Below, piece after piece: positions 16,949-25,678 of a stretch of 64,000 nucleotides of DNA. The notes below the pieces were generated by a model. That model did not search any database. It was not told the origin of the DNA and was given only the letters and a program-made list of their open reading frames with translations. The stretch's first letter is position 1. Each line of letters opens with the position of its first letter. Source of the stretch: Flavobacteriaceae bacterium GF1 (lineage in GTDB: Bacteria > Bacteroidota > Bacteroidia > Flavobacteriales > Flavobacteriaceae); contig WNKP01000009.1 in assembly GCA_009797885.1 (NCBI GenBank), positions 111,958-175,957 of the forward strand, in the 5' to 3' direction. Made by a program: the position numbers and the translations under genes.

Positions 16949-18988
16949 ATGGAAAGACCCCTTAAAAATCGGGATATCAATTGGCTGTACTTTAACGAAC
17001 GTGTCTTGTTGGAAGCTGACAACAACGATGTCCCCCTTTTGGAGCGGTTAAAATTCCTAGCCATTTTTTCCTCGAATTTGGATGAATATTTCAAAGTAAG
17101 GATTTCGCAGTTGCGGCAGTTGAAAAATGTGGATAAAAAGCTACGGAAGAAATTGGTACTCAAGCCCAACAAAAAATTAAAGTTTATCCTAAAGACGGTT
17201 GCAAAACAACAAGAACTTTTTGGAAGTATCATAGAAAGGACCTTAGGGGAACTTAGGAAACATCACATATTTATACGACAAACCACAGAACTGAACAGTG
17301 CCCAAAAAAAATATGTAGGGCAATTATTCGATACCGAAATAGCCCAGTATTGTACAATCATTGATGTATTGAATTACTCCAATCTGGAAGATGGGGCGTT
17401 GTATCTGGTCCTGTCTTTGGGCGAAAGGGATTTTTCGGTAATCAATATACCCACAAAGACCTGCGGTCGTTTTTTTGAAATTCCCGGGGAGGGACACAAT
17501 TACCTTTTTTTGGACGATATCATTAAGATGAACGCCCATAAGTTGGTGCCACATCAAACCATTTTGGGCGCTTATTCCATAAAAATGTCCAGGGATGCTG
17601 AGCTGTACCTTGAGGATGACTATACGAACACCGCATTGGTGGAAAAAATATACCAATCGTTGGGCAAACGACAATCCGGACAACCTACGCGCTTGCTTTA
17701 CGATGGAAACATGCCCGAAGCGCTAAAAGGCAGCATTACAGAGTCCCTGGATCTAGGGGAAGCAGATATGGTATTGGGAGGAAAATATCACAATATGTCC
17801 GATTTTTTTAGCTTTCCCATCCCTCCCGACCATAGCCATTTGTCCTACGAAGAAAGGGCACCCCTACCGCACCCCATTCTCTCTTTTACAGATGATATTT
17901 TTGAAAGCATCCTTAAAAAAGACCAATTGGTCCATTTTCCTTATCAAGAATTTGGTATGGTGGAGAACTTTGTCCGTTCGGCAGCGGAATCACCTTCTGC
18001 TCGAAGCATAAAAATGTCTCTTTATAGAATCGCAAGGACTTCGGCATTGACCGATTCCTTGCTAAGAGCATTAAAAAATGGAAAAGAAGTTGTTCTTTTC
18101 GTAGAAGCACAAGCGAGGTTTGATGAACAGAACAATATTAAATGGGGCCGAATTTTTGAACAACATGGCGCAACCGTACTCTACAGCGTTCCAAACATTA
18201 AAGTGCACTCCAAGGTTGCTTTGATAGAACGGGTCATTGAAGCCGAGGTACAACGTTTTGCCTTTATTGGTACGGGTAATTTTAATGCAAAAACCGCAAA
18301 AATCTACTGTGATCATGGCCTTTTCACTGCCAATACCCAAATAGCCAAGGATTTGAACCAGGTATTTAAGGTATTGGAACGCCAATTGATCATTCCCAAA
18401 CTAAAATACCTATTGGTGTCGCCTTTCACGACCAGGATTACCTTTTTGGATTTGATCCAACAGGAAATCGCCCATGTGCGTGCCGGAAGAAGGGGGAAAA
18501 TTACCATTAAGATGAACAGTCTGGAAGATTCCAAAATGATCAAAGCGTTGTACCGGGCCAGTGAGGCAGGCGTGGAAATTAGGCTATTGGTCCGTGGATT
18601 TTGCTGTTTGTGGCCAAGGTCCAATGACGATATGGTCCAGGGGGAAAGGCCCATACGTATTACCAGCATCATTGACCGTTATTTGGAACATGGTAGAATC
18701 TATCTCTTTGAAAACGGTGGAAAGGAAATCATGTATATTGGTTCGGCGGATTGGATGACCCGGAATCTGGACAGGAGAATAGAAGTACTGACCCCTATCC
18801 TCGATAAGGAGATTTTTCAAGAGCTTAAGGATATTCTGGAGCTACAGCTCAATGATACCATAAAAGCAAGGATTATGGACGAGGAGGATAGCAATAAAAA
18901 AGTACAGGGAAGGATTGGGGAACCTGGATTACGGTCGCAATATGCCATTTACGATTATCTAAAAACAAAATTGAATGAAAACGGTTAA
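16949..18988 (+). CDS. ppk1: Polyphosphate kinase 1
   Basis: This protein of about 679 residues has the four-domain PPK1 plan. The N-terminal helical domain includes NWLYFNERVLLEA and the conserved FLAIFSSNLDEYFKVR. The catalytic half has ARFDEQNNIKWGR, VHSKVALIER (the phosphorylated His region), FIGTGNFNAKTAKIYCDHGLF and the second HKD-like IMYIGSADWMTRNLDRRIEVL. It makes polyphosphate from ATP reversibly at the membrane. I took the ATG at 16949 (MERPLKNRDINW), five codons inside a TTG-started frame. Its 3' end overlaps the next gene by 14 bp. Length is normal for the family. Confidence 0.95.
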   Translation: MERPLKNRDINWLYFNERVLLEADNNDVPLLERLKFLAIFSSNLDEYFKVRISQLRQLKNVDKKLRKKLVLKPNKKLKFILKTVAKQQELFGSIIERTLGELRKHHIFIRQTTELNSAQKKYVGQLFDTEIAQYCTIIDVLNYSNLEDGALYLVLSLGERDFSVINIPTKTCGRFFEIPGEGHNYLFLDDIIKMNAHKLVPHQTILGAYSIKMSRDAELYLEDDYTNTALVEKIYQSLGKRQSGQPTRLLYDGNMPEALKGSITESLDLGEADMVLGGKYHNMSDFFSFPIPPDHSHLSYEERAPLPHPILSFTDDIFESILKKDQLVHFPYQEFGMVENFVRSAAESPSARSIKMSLYRIARTSALTDSLLRALKNGKEVVLFVEAQARFDEQNNIKWGRIFEQHGATVLYSVPNIKVHSKVALIERVIEAEVQRFAFIGTGNFNAKTAKIYCDHGLFTANTQIAKDLNQVFKVLERQLIIPKLKYLLVSPFTTRITFLDLIQQEIAHVRAGRRGKITIKMNSLEDSKMIKALYRASEAGVEIRLLVRGFCCLWPRSNDDMVQGERPIRITSIIDRYLEHGRIYLFENGGKEIMYIGSADWMTRNLDRRIEVLTPILDKEIFQELKDILELQLNDTIKARIMDEEDSNKKVQGRIGEPGLRSQYAIYDYLKTKLNENG

Positions 18989-19826
18989 CATCTGCGGCGT
19001 TCCGGAACACTTTAACCTCCCCTGGCATTTTGCCATTGAGGAGGGCGCCTTTAAAGAAAGGGGAATTGACGTAGTTTGGAAGGATGTTCCCGAAGGAACG
19101 GGAAAAATGGGCAAACTCCTACAACATGGCGAAACGGACTTGGCCATTATCCTTACCGAAGGTATCGTAAAGAGCATCTCCGAAGGAAATCCAAGCAAGA
19201 TTGTACAAACCTACGTAGCGTCCTCCCTACTCTGGGGAATTCATGTGGATGGGAAAAGTAAGCTGCAGACCATCCAGGAACTTAAGGGCAAAAGGGCCGC
19301 CATTAGTAGATATGGCAGTGGAAGCCACTTAATGGCATTTGTACACGCCCAAAGCCAGGGATGGGATACCACAAATCTGAAATTTGAGGTAGTCGATCAT
19401 CTGAATGGTGCCATCAAGGCCTTAAGCGAGGGCAAGGCGGATTATTTTATGTGGGAACACTTTACAACAAAACCACTGGTTGATGAAGGTACCTTTAAAA
19501 GACTTGGGGACTGCCCTACGCCATGGCCTTGTTTTGTTGTAGCGGGAAACCTGCACTTTTTGGAAAACAATAGGGCATTGGTCCAGCACATTTTAGAAGT
19601 CATCAATAGCTACACGCTGGAGTTTAAACAGATTCCAAGTATAGACAGAACTTTTGCCAATAGCTATGGCCAACGTTTGGAGGATATCAGGGAATGGTTA
19701 TCCTTGACGGTTTGGTCACAACAACCGCTTTCTCAAGACGTATTGGAGCATGTTTTGGAAAAATTAGAATCGTTGGGTCTTCTAAGCCGGACCATCAAGC
19801 CTTCCGATATACTTTGGGAGCATTAA
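18975..19826 (+). CDS. Cytoplasmic periplasmic-binding-fold protein (SsuA/THI5-like)
   Basis: This 283-residue protein has the substrate-binding fold of the NMT1/THI5 and SsuA families: VNICGVPEHFNLPWHFAIEEGAFKE at the start, DLAIILTEGIVKSI and the DYFMWEHFTTKPLVDEG hinge-side region. It has no signal peptide or lipobox, and there are no ABC permease or ATPase genes nearby, so it is unlikely to be a classical transporter subunit. It could sense or bind a small ligand in the cytoplasm. It overlaps ppk1 by 14 bp, which indicates co-expression, and its end overlaps the convergent receiver gene by 4 bp. The ligand is unknown. Confidence 0.78.
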   Translation: MKTVNICGVPEHFNLPWHFAIEEGAFKERGIDVVWKDVPEGTGKMGKLLQHGETDLAIILTEGIVKSISEGNPSKIVQTYVASSLLWGIHVDGKSKLQTIQELKGKRAAISRYGSGSHLMAFVHAQSQGWDTTNLKFEVVDHLNGAIKALSEGKADYFMWEHFTTKPLVDEGTFKRLGDCPTPWPCFVVAGNLHFLENNRALVQHILEVINSYTLEFKQIPSIDRTFANSYGQRLEDIREWLSLTVWSQQPLSQDVLEHVLEKLESLGLLSRTIKPSDILWEH

Positions 19827-20227
19827 TAAAAATGTTTCTTGATAAGGGCCCGAAACTGGAGATCGGAAAGCGGCTTTTGGGCCGTATCGGAAACATTGGG
19901 CATATCCATGGCCCGTTGTACCGCATGGTCAATATCCAAAGAGGTCAACATCACGATTACAATGTTCTTTTTAAGGGCCGAATCAAACTTTTGTTCAAAT
20001 GCCTCCAAGAATTCCCAACCATTCATTACCGGCATATTCGTGTCCAAAATAAGCAAACACGGCATTAAGTCGGCTTTTCCATTTAAAGTCAAAAAATCGA
20101 TTGCCTCCTGGCCATTGCCCACAACATTGATTTCAATGGAGGAGTCCACCTGCTTAACAAAAAATGTATTGAGGAAATTTGTGGTATTATCATCATCCAC
20201 CAATAAAACAGATCTAGGTTTGCCCAC
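19823..20227 (-). CDS. Stand-alone response regulator receiver
   Basis: This 134-residue protein is a single CheY-like receiver domain. The acidic pocket is DDD at residues 11-13, the phospho-acceptor is Asp62 in LLILDTNMPVMNG, the conserved Thr is in VMLTSLD and the conserved Lys in TAQKPLS. No output domain is present, so it must act through protein contacts. No histidine kinase is adjacent. It overlaps the convergent binding-fold gene by 4 bp. This Rcp1-like class often relays from phytochrome-type or hybrid kinases, but the partner is unknown here. Confidence 0.88.
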   Translation of the reverse strand: MGKPRSVLLVDDDNTTNFLNTFFVKQVDSSIEINVVGNGQEAIDFLTLNGKADLMPCLLILDTNMPVMNGWEFLEAFEQKFDSALKKNIVIVMLTSLDIDHAVQRAMDMPNVSDTAQKPLSDLQFRALIKKHFY

Positions 20228-20310
20228 GTTATCAGAAATTTCTTAGCTTATACTAGTAGCAAACGTAATCTTTTTCTTTAAATTTTAACAAATGTCAGAA
20301 TTTTAATAAT

Positions 20311-20976
20311 TCACCATGTTATCAACGATTTTCCCATTTGTCCCAAGAGTTCATTGGTTTTACCAAAGTGGCCGTTCCCAAACCAGAGCCCCCTATTGGC
20401 ACTTAAGGGTGAAGGGTGGCCGGATGTAAGAATATAATGCTTGGAAGTATTGATCAATGCCGCCTTCTTTTTTGCAAAACCACCCCAGAGTAAAAAGACG
20501 ACGCCTTCCAAATTATTGGAAACCGTTTGAATCACAGCATCCGTAAACCGTTCCCATCCCTTGTTTTGGTGACTTCCCGCCTGGTGAGCCCTCACGGTCA
20601 ATGTGGCATTTAGGAGCAGTACCCCCTGTGAAGCCCAACGTTCCAAATTTCCACTTGTGGGATAAGGGGTCCCAACATCTACCTTTATCTCCTTAAAAAT
20701 ATTGACCAGGGACGGTGGATGGGGAATTCCATCCTTTACGGAAAAACAAAGACCATTCGCCTGATTGGGTCCGTGATAGGGATCTTGTCCAATAATGACC
20801 ACTTTGGTCCCATAGAAGGGGCAATGGTCAAATGCGGCAAAAATATCCCTTCCCTTAGGATAACACGTAGTGGCCTGATACTCTTTTTTTACAAAGTGTG
20901 TCAACGCCACAAAATAGTCTTTCTCAAACTCATGTTGCAGTTGCGCTTTCCAAGATGGTTCAATTTGTACGCCCAT
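20311..20976 (-). CDS. ung: Uracil-DNA glycosylase
   Basis: This 221-residue enzyme has the family-1 UDG active-site motif GQDPYHGPNQANGLCFSV (the Asp activates water) and the second motif GHPSPLSANRG with the catalytic histidine. It removes uracil from DNA as the first step of base excision repair. Length is normal. A 34-codon membrane-protein ORF lies 3 bp upstream on the same strand, so the two are probably co-transcribed. Confidence 0.96.
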   Translation of the reverse strand: MGVQIEPSWKAQLQHEFEKDYFVALTHFVKKEYQATTCYPKGRDIFAAFDHCPFYGTKVVIIGQDPYHGPNQANGLCFSVKDGIPHPPSLVNIFKEIKVDVGTPYPTSGNLERWASQGVLLLNATLTVRAHQAGSHQNKGWERFTDAVIQTVSNNLEGVVFLLWGGFAKKKAALINTSKHYILTSGHPSPLSANRGLWFGNGHFGKTNELLGQMGKSLITW

Positions 20977-20979
20977 TCC

Positions 20980-21084
20980 TTACTTTTTTTTGGTCAGTTT
21001 ATAGAGTAAATAGCCAATGCCAACTAAAAAGTGAAGTACAATAACAATGGCAATAATGTAAATAATGGTGTTGTCTCCCCTCAT
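20980..21084 (-). CDS. 34-residue single-span membrane protein upstream of ung
   Basis: The minus strand encodes MRGDNTIIYIIAIVIVLHFL followed by VGIGYLLYKLTKKK and a TAA stop. It has one transmembrane helix (about residues 7-29) with a positively charged C-terminal tail, which predicts a cytoplasmic tail. It ends 3 bp before ung. It has the amphipathic layout of real bacterial small membrane proteins, and its frame is free of rare features. I do not recognise a family. The tight spacing to ung argues for a translated gene, but no experimental support is visible. Confidence 0.6.
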   Translation of the reverse strand: MRGDNTIIYIIAIVIVLHFLVGIGYLLYKLTKKK

Positions 21085-21159
21085 ATATAAATAATTGGAT
21101 GAAATCAGTTCAAATTTAACAAGTAGGCATATATTTACTAGTCAAGAGATTGATTTATT

Positions 21160-22197
21160 ATGAAGGTTTCCTATGAAATTAGGTATTTGAAGAAAAGATT
21201 TCCCCTGCGCATTAGCCGGGGTGTCCGGGATGGGCAGCACAATCTATTTGTTTCGGTTTCCGATGGAACTTATGTTGGACTGGGCGAAACTTCCCCAGGA
21301 GCTTCCGAAGGGGCCGCTACGGCCGAAGAAGCACAGGCACATTTGGAACGATTTGTAAAGGATACATTGGATTTGTCAAGTCCACAAATCGTATACGATA
21401 TGGCAATTGCCTCCGGAATAGCGCCCTGCGCCCTTGCGGCGTTGGATATGGCCCTTTGGGACCTAAAAGCCAAGCAAGCACAAATGCCCCTGTATCGCTT
21501 ATTGGGATTTTCAAAACCAAGTAAGCCTACCTCCATTACTTTGGGGATAATGGCCCCTGAAGAGGCCAAAGAGCGCTTGCCCCTTATTTTGGAACAGGAT
21601 GGAATTCGGACGCTTAAAGTGAAATTGGGGAATCCCGAAGGTATAGAAGCGGACAAAGCCATGTACGAAGAAGTATTGGCCTACCACAAAAACTACCCGA
21701 TCTCCATTCGTGTGGATGCCAATGGCGGCTGGAACGTTGAAGACGCCAAACATATGATGAAATGGCTGGCCGATAGGGAGTGTGGATATGTTGAACAACC
21801 CTTAAAAGAGGGCGAGGAAACTTCTTTGCCGGAGCTTTACGAAAATCGGCCCTTACCCATTTTTGTTGACGAAAGCTGCCGTTTTGCCACGGATATTCCC
21901 AAATGGGCCCATGCGGTAGATGGGGTAAATATGAAATTAATGAAGTGCGGCGGAGTCACCGGTGCATTACGGATCATTGCCACGGCCAATGCCTTTGGAC
22001 TAAAAACCATGATTGGCTGTATGGGGGAAACCTCCATATCCATTGCTGCGGGAGCTGCGGTTTCGGGTATATTAGATCATATTGACCTGGATTCCCATCT
22101 CAACCTAAATCCCGATCCCTGCGAAGGCGCACCCCTGATCAATGAAATTACCATGCCCCTGGATGTTCCCGGACATGGTGGCAAATTCAAAATATAG
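21160..22197 (+). CDS. Dipeptide epimerase / N-acyl amino acid racemase (DgcA-like), enolase superfamily
   Basis: This 345-residue protein has the muconate-lactonising subgroup active site: KVK at residues 153-155, metal ligands Asp186 (RVDANGGW), Glu212 (VEQPL) and Asp237 (FVDES), and the second-side lysine in NMKLMKCGG. L-Ala-D/L-Glu epimerases have this set and act in peptidoglycan peptide recycling. The next gene is a DUF1611 protein. The same pair, DgcA and DgcN, was described as a D-glutamate route in which D-Glu is N-acetylated and then racemised. The neighbour favours that reading, but an Ala-Glu epimerase remains possible. Confidence 0.88.
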   Translation: MKVSYEIRYLKKRFPLRISRGVRDGQHNLFVSVSDGTYVGLGETSPGASEGAATAEEAQAHLERFVKDTLDLSSPQIVYDMAIASGIAPCALAALDMALWDLKAKQAQMPLYRLLGFSKPSKPTSITLGIMAPEEAKERLPLILEQDGIRTLKVKLGNPEGIEADKAMYEEVLAYHKNYPISIRVDANGGWNVEDAKHMMKWLADRECGYVEQPLKEGEETSLPELYENRPLPIFVDESCRFATDIPKWAHAVDGVNMKLMKCGGVTGALRIIATANAFGLKTMIGCMGETSISIAAGAAVSGILDHIDLDSHLNLNPDPCEGAPLINEITMPLDVPGHGGKFKI

Positions 22198-22203
22198 ATT
22201 CAA

Positions 22204-23238
22204 ATGTTTGAACACCACCAGAAACTTGCCATTTTTATGGAAGGTGCGCTGGATAATGACTCCGGCAAAATGGGATTTGGGCTTATGCGTTTCTCCAAAC
22301 ATCCCATTGTTTGTGTGATTGATTCCAATTACGAAGGAAAATCCGTCTCGGAAGCTGTAGGGCTCCCCTATTCCATTCCAGTTGTGGCCACCGTGGATGA
22401 AGCCGTCCAATTGGAGGCTGAAATAATGGTATTGGGAATCGCCCCAAGTGGCGGTCGTTTTCCGGCAGAATGGGATGGCCCGGTTTCCCATGCCCTGGAA
22501 AATGGCCTTTCCTTGATCAATGGCCTTCATGACGACCTCAATGCCCGCTTTGGACATTTAGTGAAGCAGAATACCATCTGGGATGTTCGTAAGCCGCAAC
22601 ACGCTTACCCCATCGCAACGGCAAAAGCGACCGAACAGAAGAACAAACGAATTTTAATGGTCGGTACGGATATGGCAGCCGGTAAAATGACGGCCGGTCT
22701 GGAACTTTATGCTGCCCTAAGGGAAAAAGGCGTAAAAGTTGGGTTTGTCCCTACGGGGCAGATCGGTATTACGCTCATGGGCAATGGGATTCCATTGGAT
22801 GCCATTAAAGTGGACCAAGCTGCCGGTGCCGTTGAACAGGCCGTTTTGGAACAGGCCCATAATGACATTATCATCATTGAAGGACAAGGTTCCTTGGCAC
22901 ATCCCGGTAGTACGGCCACCCTACCCTTAATGCGGGGATCACAGCCCACACATCTCATAATGTGCCATAAGGCCGCCTATTCCCATTTACGTTATCCGGT
23001 ATCCCATATTCCCATACCCCCATTGGATGATTTCATTCAACTGAATGAGGCCGTTGCCAAGGTTTGCGGCTCCCAAAATACCGCAAAAACCATTGGGATT
23101 GCCCTAAATACCGTAGGATTGGATGCATCTGAAGCAGCAAAGAAGATGGAGGAAATTGAACGCAGTACAAAATTGCCCACAACGGACGTAGTTCGTTTTG
23201 GTGTGGAGAAATTGGTCAATGCCATTTTAAAATCATAA
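22204..23238 (+). CDS. DUF1611 P-loop protein, DgcN-like (D-glutamate N-acetyltransferase family)
   Basis: This 344-residue protein has an N-terminal Rossmann-like DUF1611 domain (MGFGLMRFSKHPIVCVIDSN, VLGIAPSGGRFP) and a C-terminal P-loop domain with a Walker-type MVGTDMAAGKMTAGLEL near residue 150 and the acidic IIIIEGQGSLAHPG. In characterised DgcN proteins this family N-acetylates D-glutamate. It begins 6 bp after the epimerase stop, so the two are surely one operon. The pairing with a racemase supports a D-amino acid or wall-peptide salvage function. Confidence 0.82.
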   Translation: MFEHHQKLAIFMEGALDNDSGKMGFGLMRFSKHPIVCVIDSNYEGKSVSEAVGLPYSIPVVATVDEAVQLEAEIMVLGIAPSGGRFPAEWDGPVSHALENGLSLINGLHDDLNARFGHLVKQNTIWDVRKPQHAYPIATAKATEQKNKRILMVGTDMAAGKMTAGLELYAALREKGVKVGFVPTGQIGITLMGNGIPLDAIKVDQAAGAVEQAVLEQAHNDIIIIEGQGSLAHPGSTATLPLMRGSQPTHLIMCHKAAYSHLRYPVSHIPIPPLDDFIQLNEAVAKVCGSQNTAKTIGIALNTVGLDASEAAKKMEEIERSTKLPTTDVVRFGVEKLVNAILKS

Positions 23239-23264
23239 AAACCGGATTTTACCTAAGAACTCAT

Positions 23265-24440
23265 TTGAGCATCGTGTCCTATAACAAGAAATTGGAGTAT
23301 TATTCAAATACGTATCCCAGAATTGTGGATATCGCCCAAAAAGCTAAAAAACGTATTCCAAATGTGGCATGGGAATACCTTGATTCTGGAACGGGGGACG
23401 AAAGTTTGCTACAAGCCAATCAAACCGCTTTTGAAAAGATCCGCTTTCTGCCCAGGTTTTGCAAAGGTTTCCTGGAAGCAAGCATTGAAACCGAACTTTT
23501 TGGCCAAAAATACAGTGCCCCAATAGGAATCGCCCCTGTTGGATTGACCGGATTACTATGGCCCAAAGTAGAACAGTACCTGGCCTTAACGGCCAATCGA
23601 ATGCAAATCCCGTATTGCTTAAGTACGGTGGCGACGGAAACCCCGGAAACCATAGGCCCAAAAGTTGGGGACATGGGTTGGTTTCAGTTGTATCCGCCAA
23701 AGGATAAAGATGTTCGGGATTCCTTGTTGGACCGAGCCAGGAATTCAGGTTTTCGTACACTGGTGGTTACCGCGGACGTCCCAATGGCCAGTAGGCGTGA
23801 GCGTAGCAAAAAGGCTGGGCTGGCCATTCCACCCAAGATTACCGCTAAACTAATTTGGCAGGGCATCACCAACCCTGTATGGGGTTACCATACGATTCGT
23901 AGGGGGTTGCCCCGACTTAGGACCGTGGAACATTACACCAATACCAACGATATGAAGTTTGTAAGTGGATTTGTAGGAAATCGATTGGGTGGTACATTGG
24001 ACTGGGAATATTGCAAGGAATTACGGGATATTTGGGAGGGACCAGTTGTGCTCAAGGGAATCCTAAATCCGGATGATGCCTCAAAAGCCGTTGAAATAGG
24101 ATTGGATGGCATCTATGTTTCCAACCATGGAGGGCGACAGTTCAACGGTGCTGTTCCTGCCATTGAAGCATTGCCCGGCATTGTTGAAACCGTAAAAGGA
24201 AAAGTACCCATACTGTTCGATAGTGGCATACGTACAGGATTGGATGCCATGCGCGCACTATATCTTGGGGCTGATTTTGTTTTTGTCGGCAGGCCATTCA
24301 TCCATGGCGTATGTGCATTGGGAAAATACGGAAGTGATCATGTAGCCCATATCCTCATGGACGACCTAAAGAACAATATGGTGCAATTGGGGGCAAAAAC
24401 CGTGGAAGAGGTTCGCAAAGCCGTGATATACAACGGTTAA
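23265..24440 (+). CDS. FMN-dependent alpha-hydroxy acid oxidase/dehydrogenase
   Basis: This 391-residue TIM-barrel flavoenzyme has the alpha-hydroxy acid dehydrogenase signature SNHGGRQFNGAVPAIEALP with the catalytic histidine, substrate-binding WFQLYPPKD, and the FMN phosphate loop DSGIRTGLDAMRALYLGADFVFVG. Relatives oxidise L-lactate, glycolate or mandelate. The start is probably TTG at 23265; GTG at 23274 is an alternative, and no ATG lies in a sensible place. It follows the DgcN-like gene by 26 bp and may belong to the same operon. Its stop overlaps the convergent glycosyltransferase gene by 4 bp. Confidence 0.88.
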   Translation: MSIVSYNKKLEYYSNTYPRIVDIAQKAKKRIPNVAWEYLDSGTGDESLLQANQTAFEKIRFLPRFCKGFLEASIETELFGQKYSAPIGIAPVGLTGLLWPKVEQYLALTANRMQIPYCLSTVATETPETIGPKVGDMGWFQLYPPKDKDVRDSLLDRARNSGFRTLVVTADVPMASRRERSKKAGLAIPPKITAKLIWQGITNPVWGYHTIRRGLPRLRTVEHYTNTNDMKFVSGFVGNRLGGTLDWEYCKELRDIWEGPVVLKGILNPDDASKAVEIGLDGIYVSNHGGRQFNGAVPAIEALPGIVETVKGKVPILFDSGIRTGLDAMRALYLGADFVFVGRPFIHGVCALGKYGSDHVAHILMDDLKNNMVQLGAKTVEEVRKAVIYNG

Positions 24441-25675
24441 TTTTTCTTGTTTTTTTCCTCTATCCACTTCCCCATGTATTTTGAGGCATTCATGGTTTGA
24501 TGGTGCAACAAAGTGCCGATTATATTTTTGTTTCGATGGGTTTCCAGGTTTTGTAGTAGCAGGTTCACTTTTTTGAAAAGGTTTTCTGCCAGAAGTTTCC
24601 GATTGTAGTTGGTGTTGATAAGTTGTATCCCTTTTTGTTGGGCCTCATGCCAAATCCTCTCTTCTCGATAGAGTTCCACGGCGCGTTTGGCAAAATCCTT
24701 GGGGTCGTTAGCAATAAAACCGGCCCAGGCCGGACCCACGGCCATTCCTTCTTTTCCTATGTCCGTAGTTATGCTGGGCGTACCACATTGCATGGCCAAA
24801 GCCAATTTTCCCTTAATTCCGGCACCAAAACGCAAAGGAGCCAACACCATGCGTGCCTGTTTCACCTTTTTTTCCAAATCCGCGGTCCAACCGTGGACCA
24901 AAATCCCATCTTTGGGCCGGTGCATTGCCTTGACTTGTTGTGGCAGGTAAGCGCCATATATATGGAGTCTTGTTTTGGGCAATTCCCTTCGGATCATCGG
25001 CCAGATAACTTTTTTTAGATAGGTAAGGGAATCCACATTGGGGGCATGTTTTCCATTGCCATAGGAAATAAAATCCAAACGTTCCTCAAAGCTGGGCCAA
25101 GTAGCCCTGTGTACCTCACTTATTTCTTCGAGCATAAAGGGCAAACACCACAAAAGGCTTTCGTCCATTCCCGTTGCCTCTTGGACGAGGCTTTTTTCAA
25201 AAGAGGATACCAATAAGGTGAGATCTGAACGGAAAATACTGGCCACTTCACGTTTGGTCTTATCCCTTTGCAGCCAATCCCTTGCGGTAAATGTGCTTTC
25301 CCTTTTCAAGCATAGTTCCCGATATTCCCTTAGGGAATGTAAATCTTCGGTATTCAATACCCTTAAGGCATTTGGGCAGGCTTCAGCTATTCGCCAACCA
25401 AACTGTTCCTCGACCATGAATCGGTCAAACACCACAACATCCGGGTCTTTCTTTTTGACCAAATCTTCAAAACTGCTATGATTGAGCTTTATGGATACTT
25501 CTTCAATGCCCAATGTGGTCAGGTCATGGGAGTATTCGGTCCTTAACGCTACCGAAGCAAAGGTAATTTCATAATCCCTGTCCAAAAATGCCCTCAGAAG
25601 CTGTAGCATCCGATTTCCCGCAGCAGTGGTGGTAGGCTCGGGCCAAATATGACCAATGGCAAGAAGTCTTTTCAT
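24437..25675 (-). CDS. Glycosyltransferase, GT4-like
   Basis: This 412-residue protein has a GT-B type architecture. The N-terminal domain starts KRLLAIGHIWPEPTTTAAGNRML, and the C-terminal donor domain has RLHIYGAYLP, GILVHGWTADL, VLAPLRFGAGIKGKLALAMQCGTPSITTDIG and a conserved E in GKEGMAVG. Such proteins transfer sugars from nucleotide donors in polysaccharide or glycolipid assembly. No sugar-pathway genes are adjacent, so the acceptor is unknown. It follows a helicase gene by 3 bp, which is probably an accidental operon. The C-terminus is long and basic (KWIEEKNKKN). Confidence 0.82.
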   Translation of the reverse strand: MKRLLAIGHIWPEPTTTAAGNRMLQLLRAFLDRDYEITFASVALRTEYSHDLTTLGIEEVSIKLNHSSFEDLVKKKDPDVVVFDRFMVEEQFGWRIAEACPNALRVLNTEDLHSLREYRELCLKRESTFTARDWLQRDKTKREVASIFRSDLTLLVSSFEKSLVQEATGMDESLLWCLPFMLEEISEVHRATWPSFEERLDFISYGNGKHAPNVDSLTYLKKVIWPMIRRELPKTRLHIYGAYLPQQVKAMHRPKDGILVHGWTADLEKKVKQARMVLAPLRFGAGIKGKLALAMQCGTPSITTDIGKEGMAVGPAWAGFIANDPKDFAKRAVELYREERIWHEAQQKGIQLINTNYNRKLLAENLFKKVNLLLQNLETHRNKNIIGTLLHHQTMNASKYMGKWIEEKNKKN

Positions 25676-25678
25676 GTA

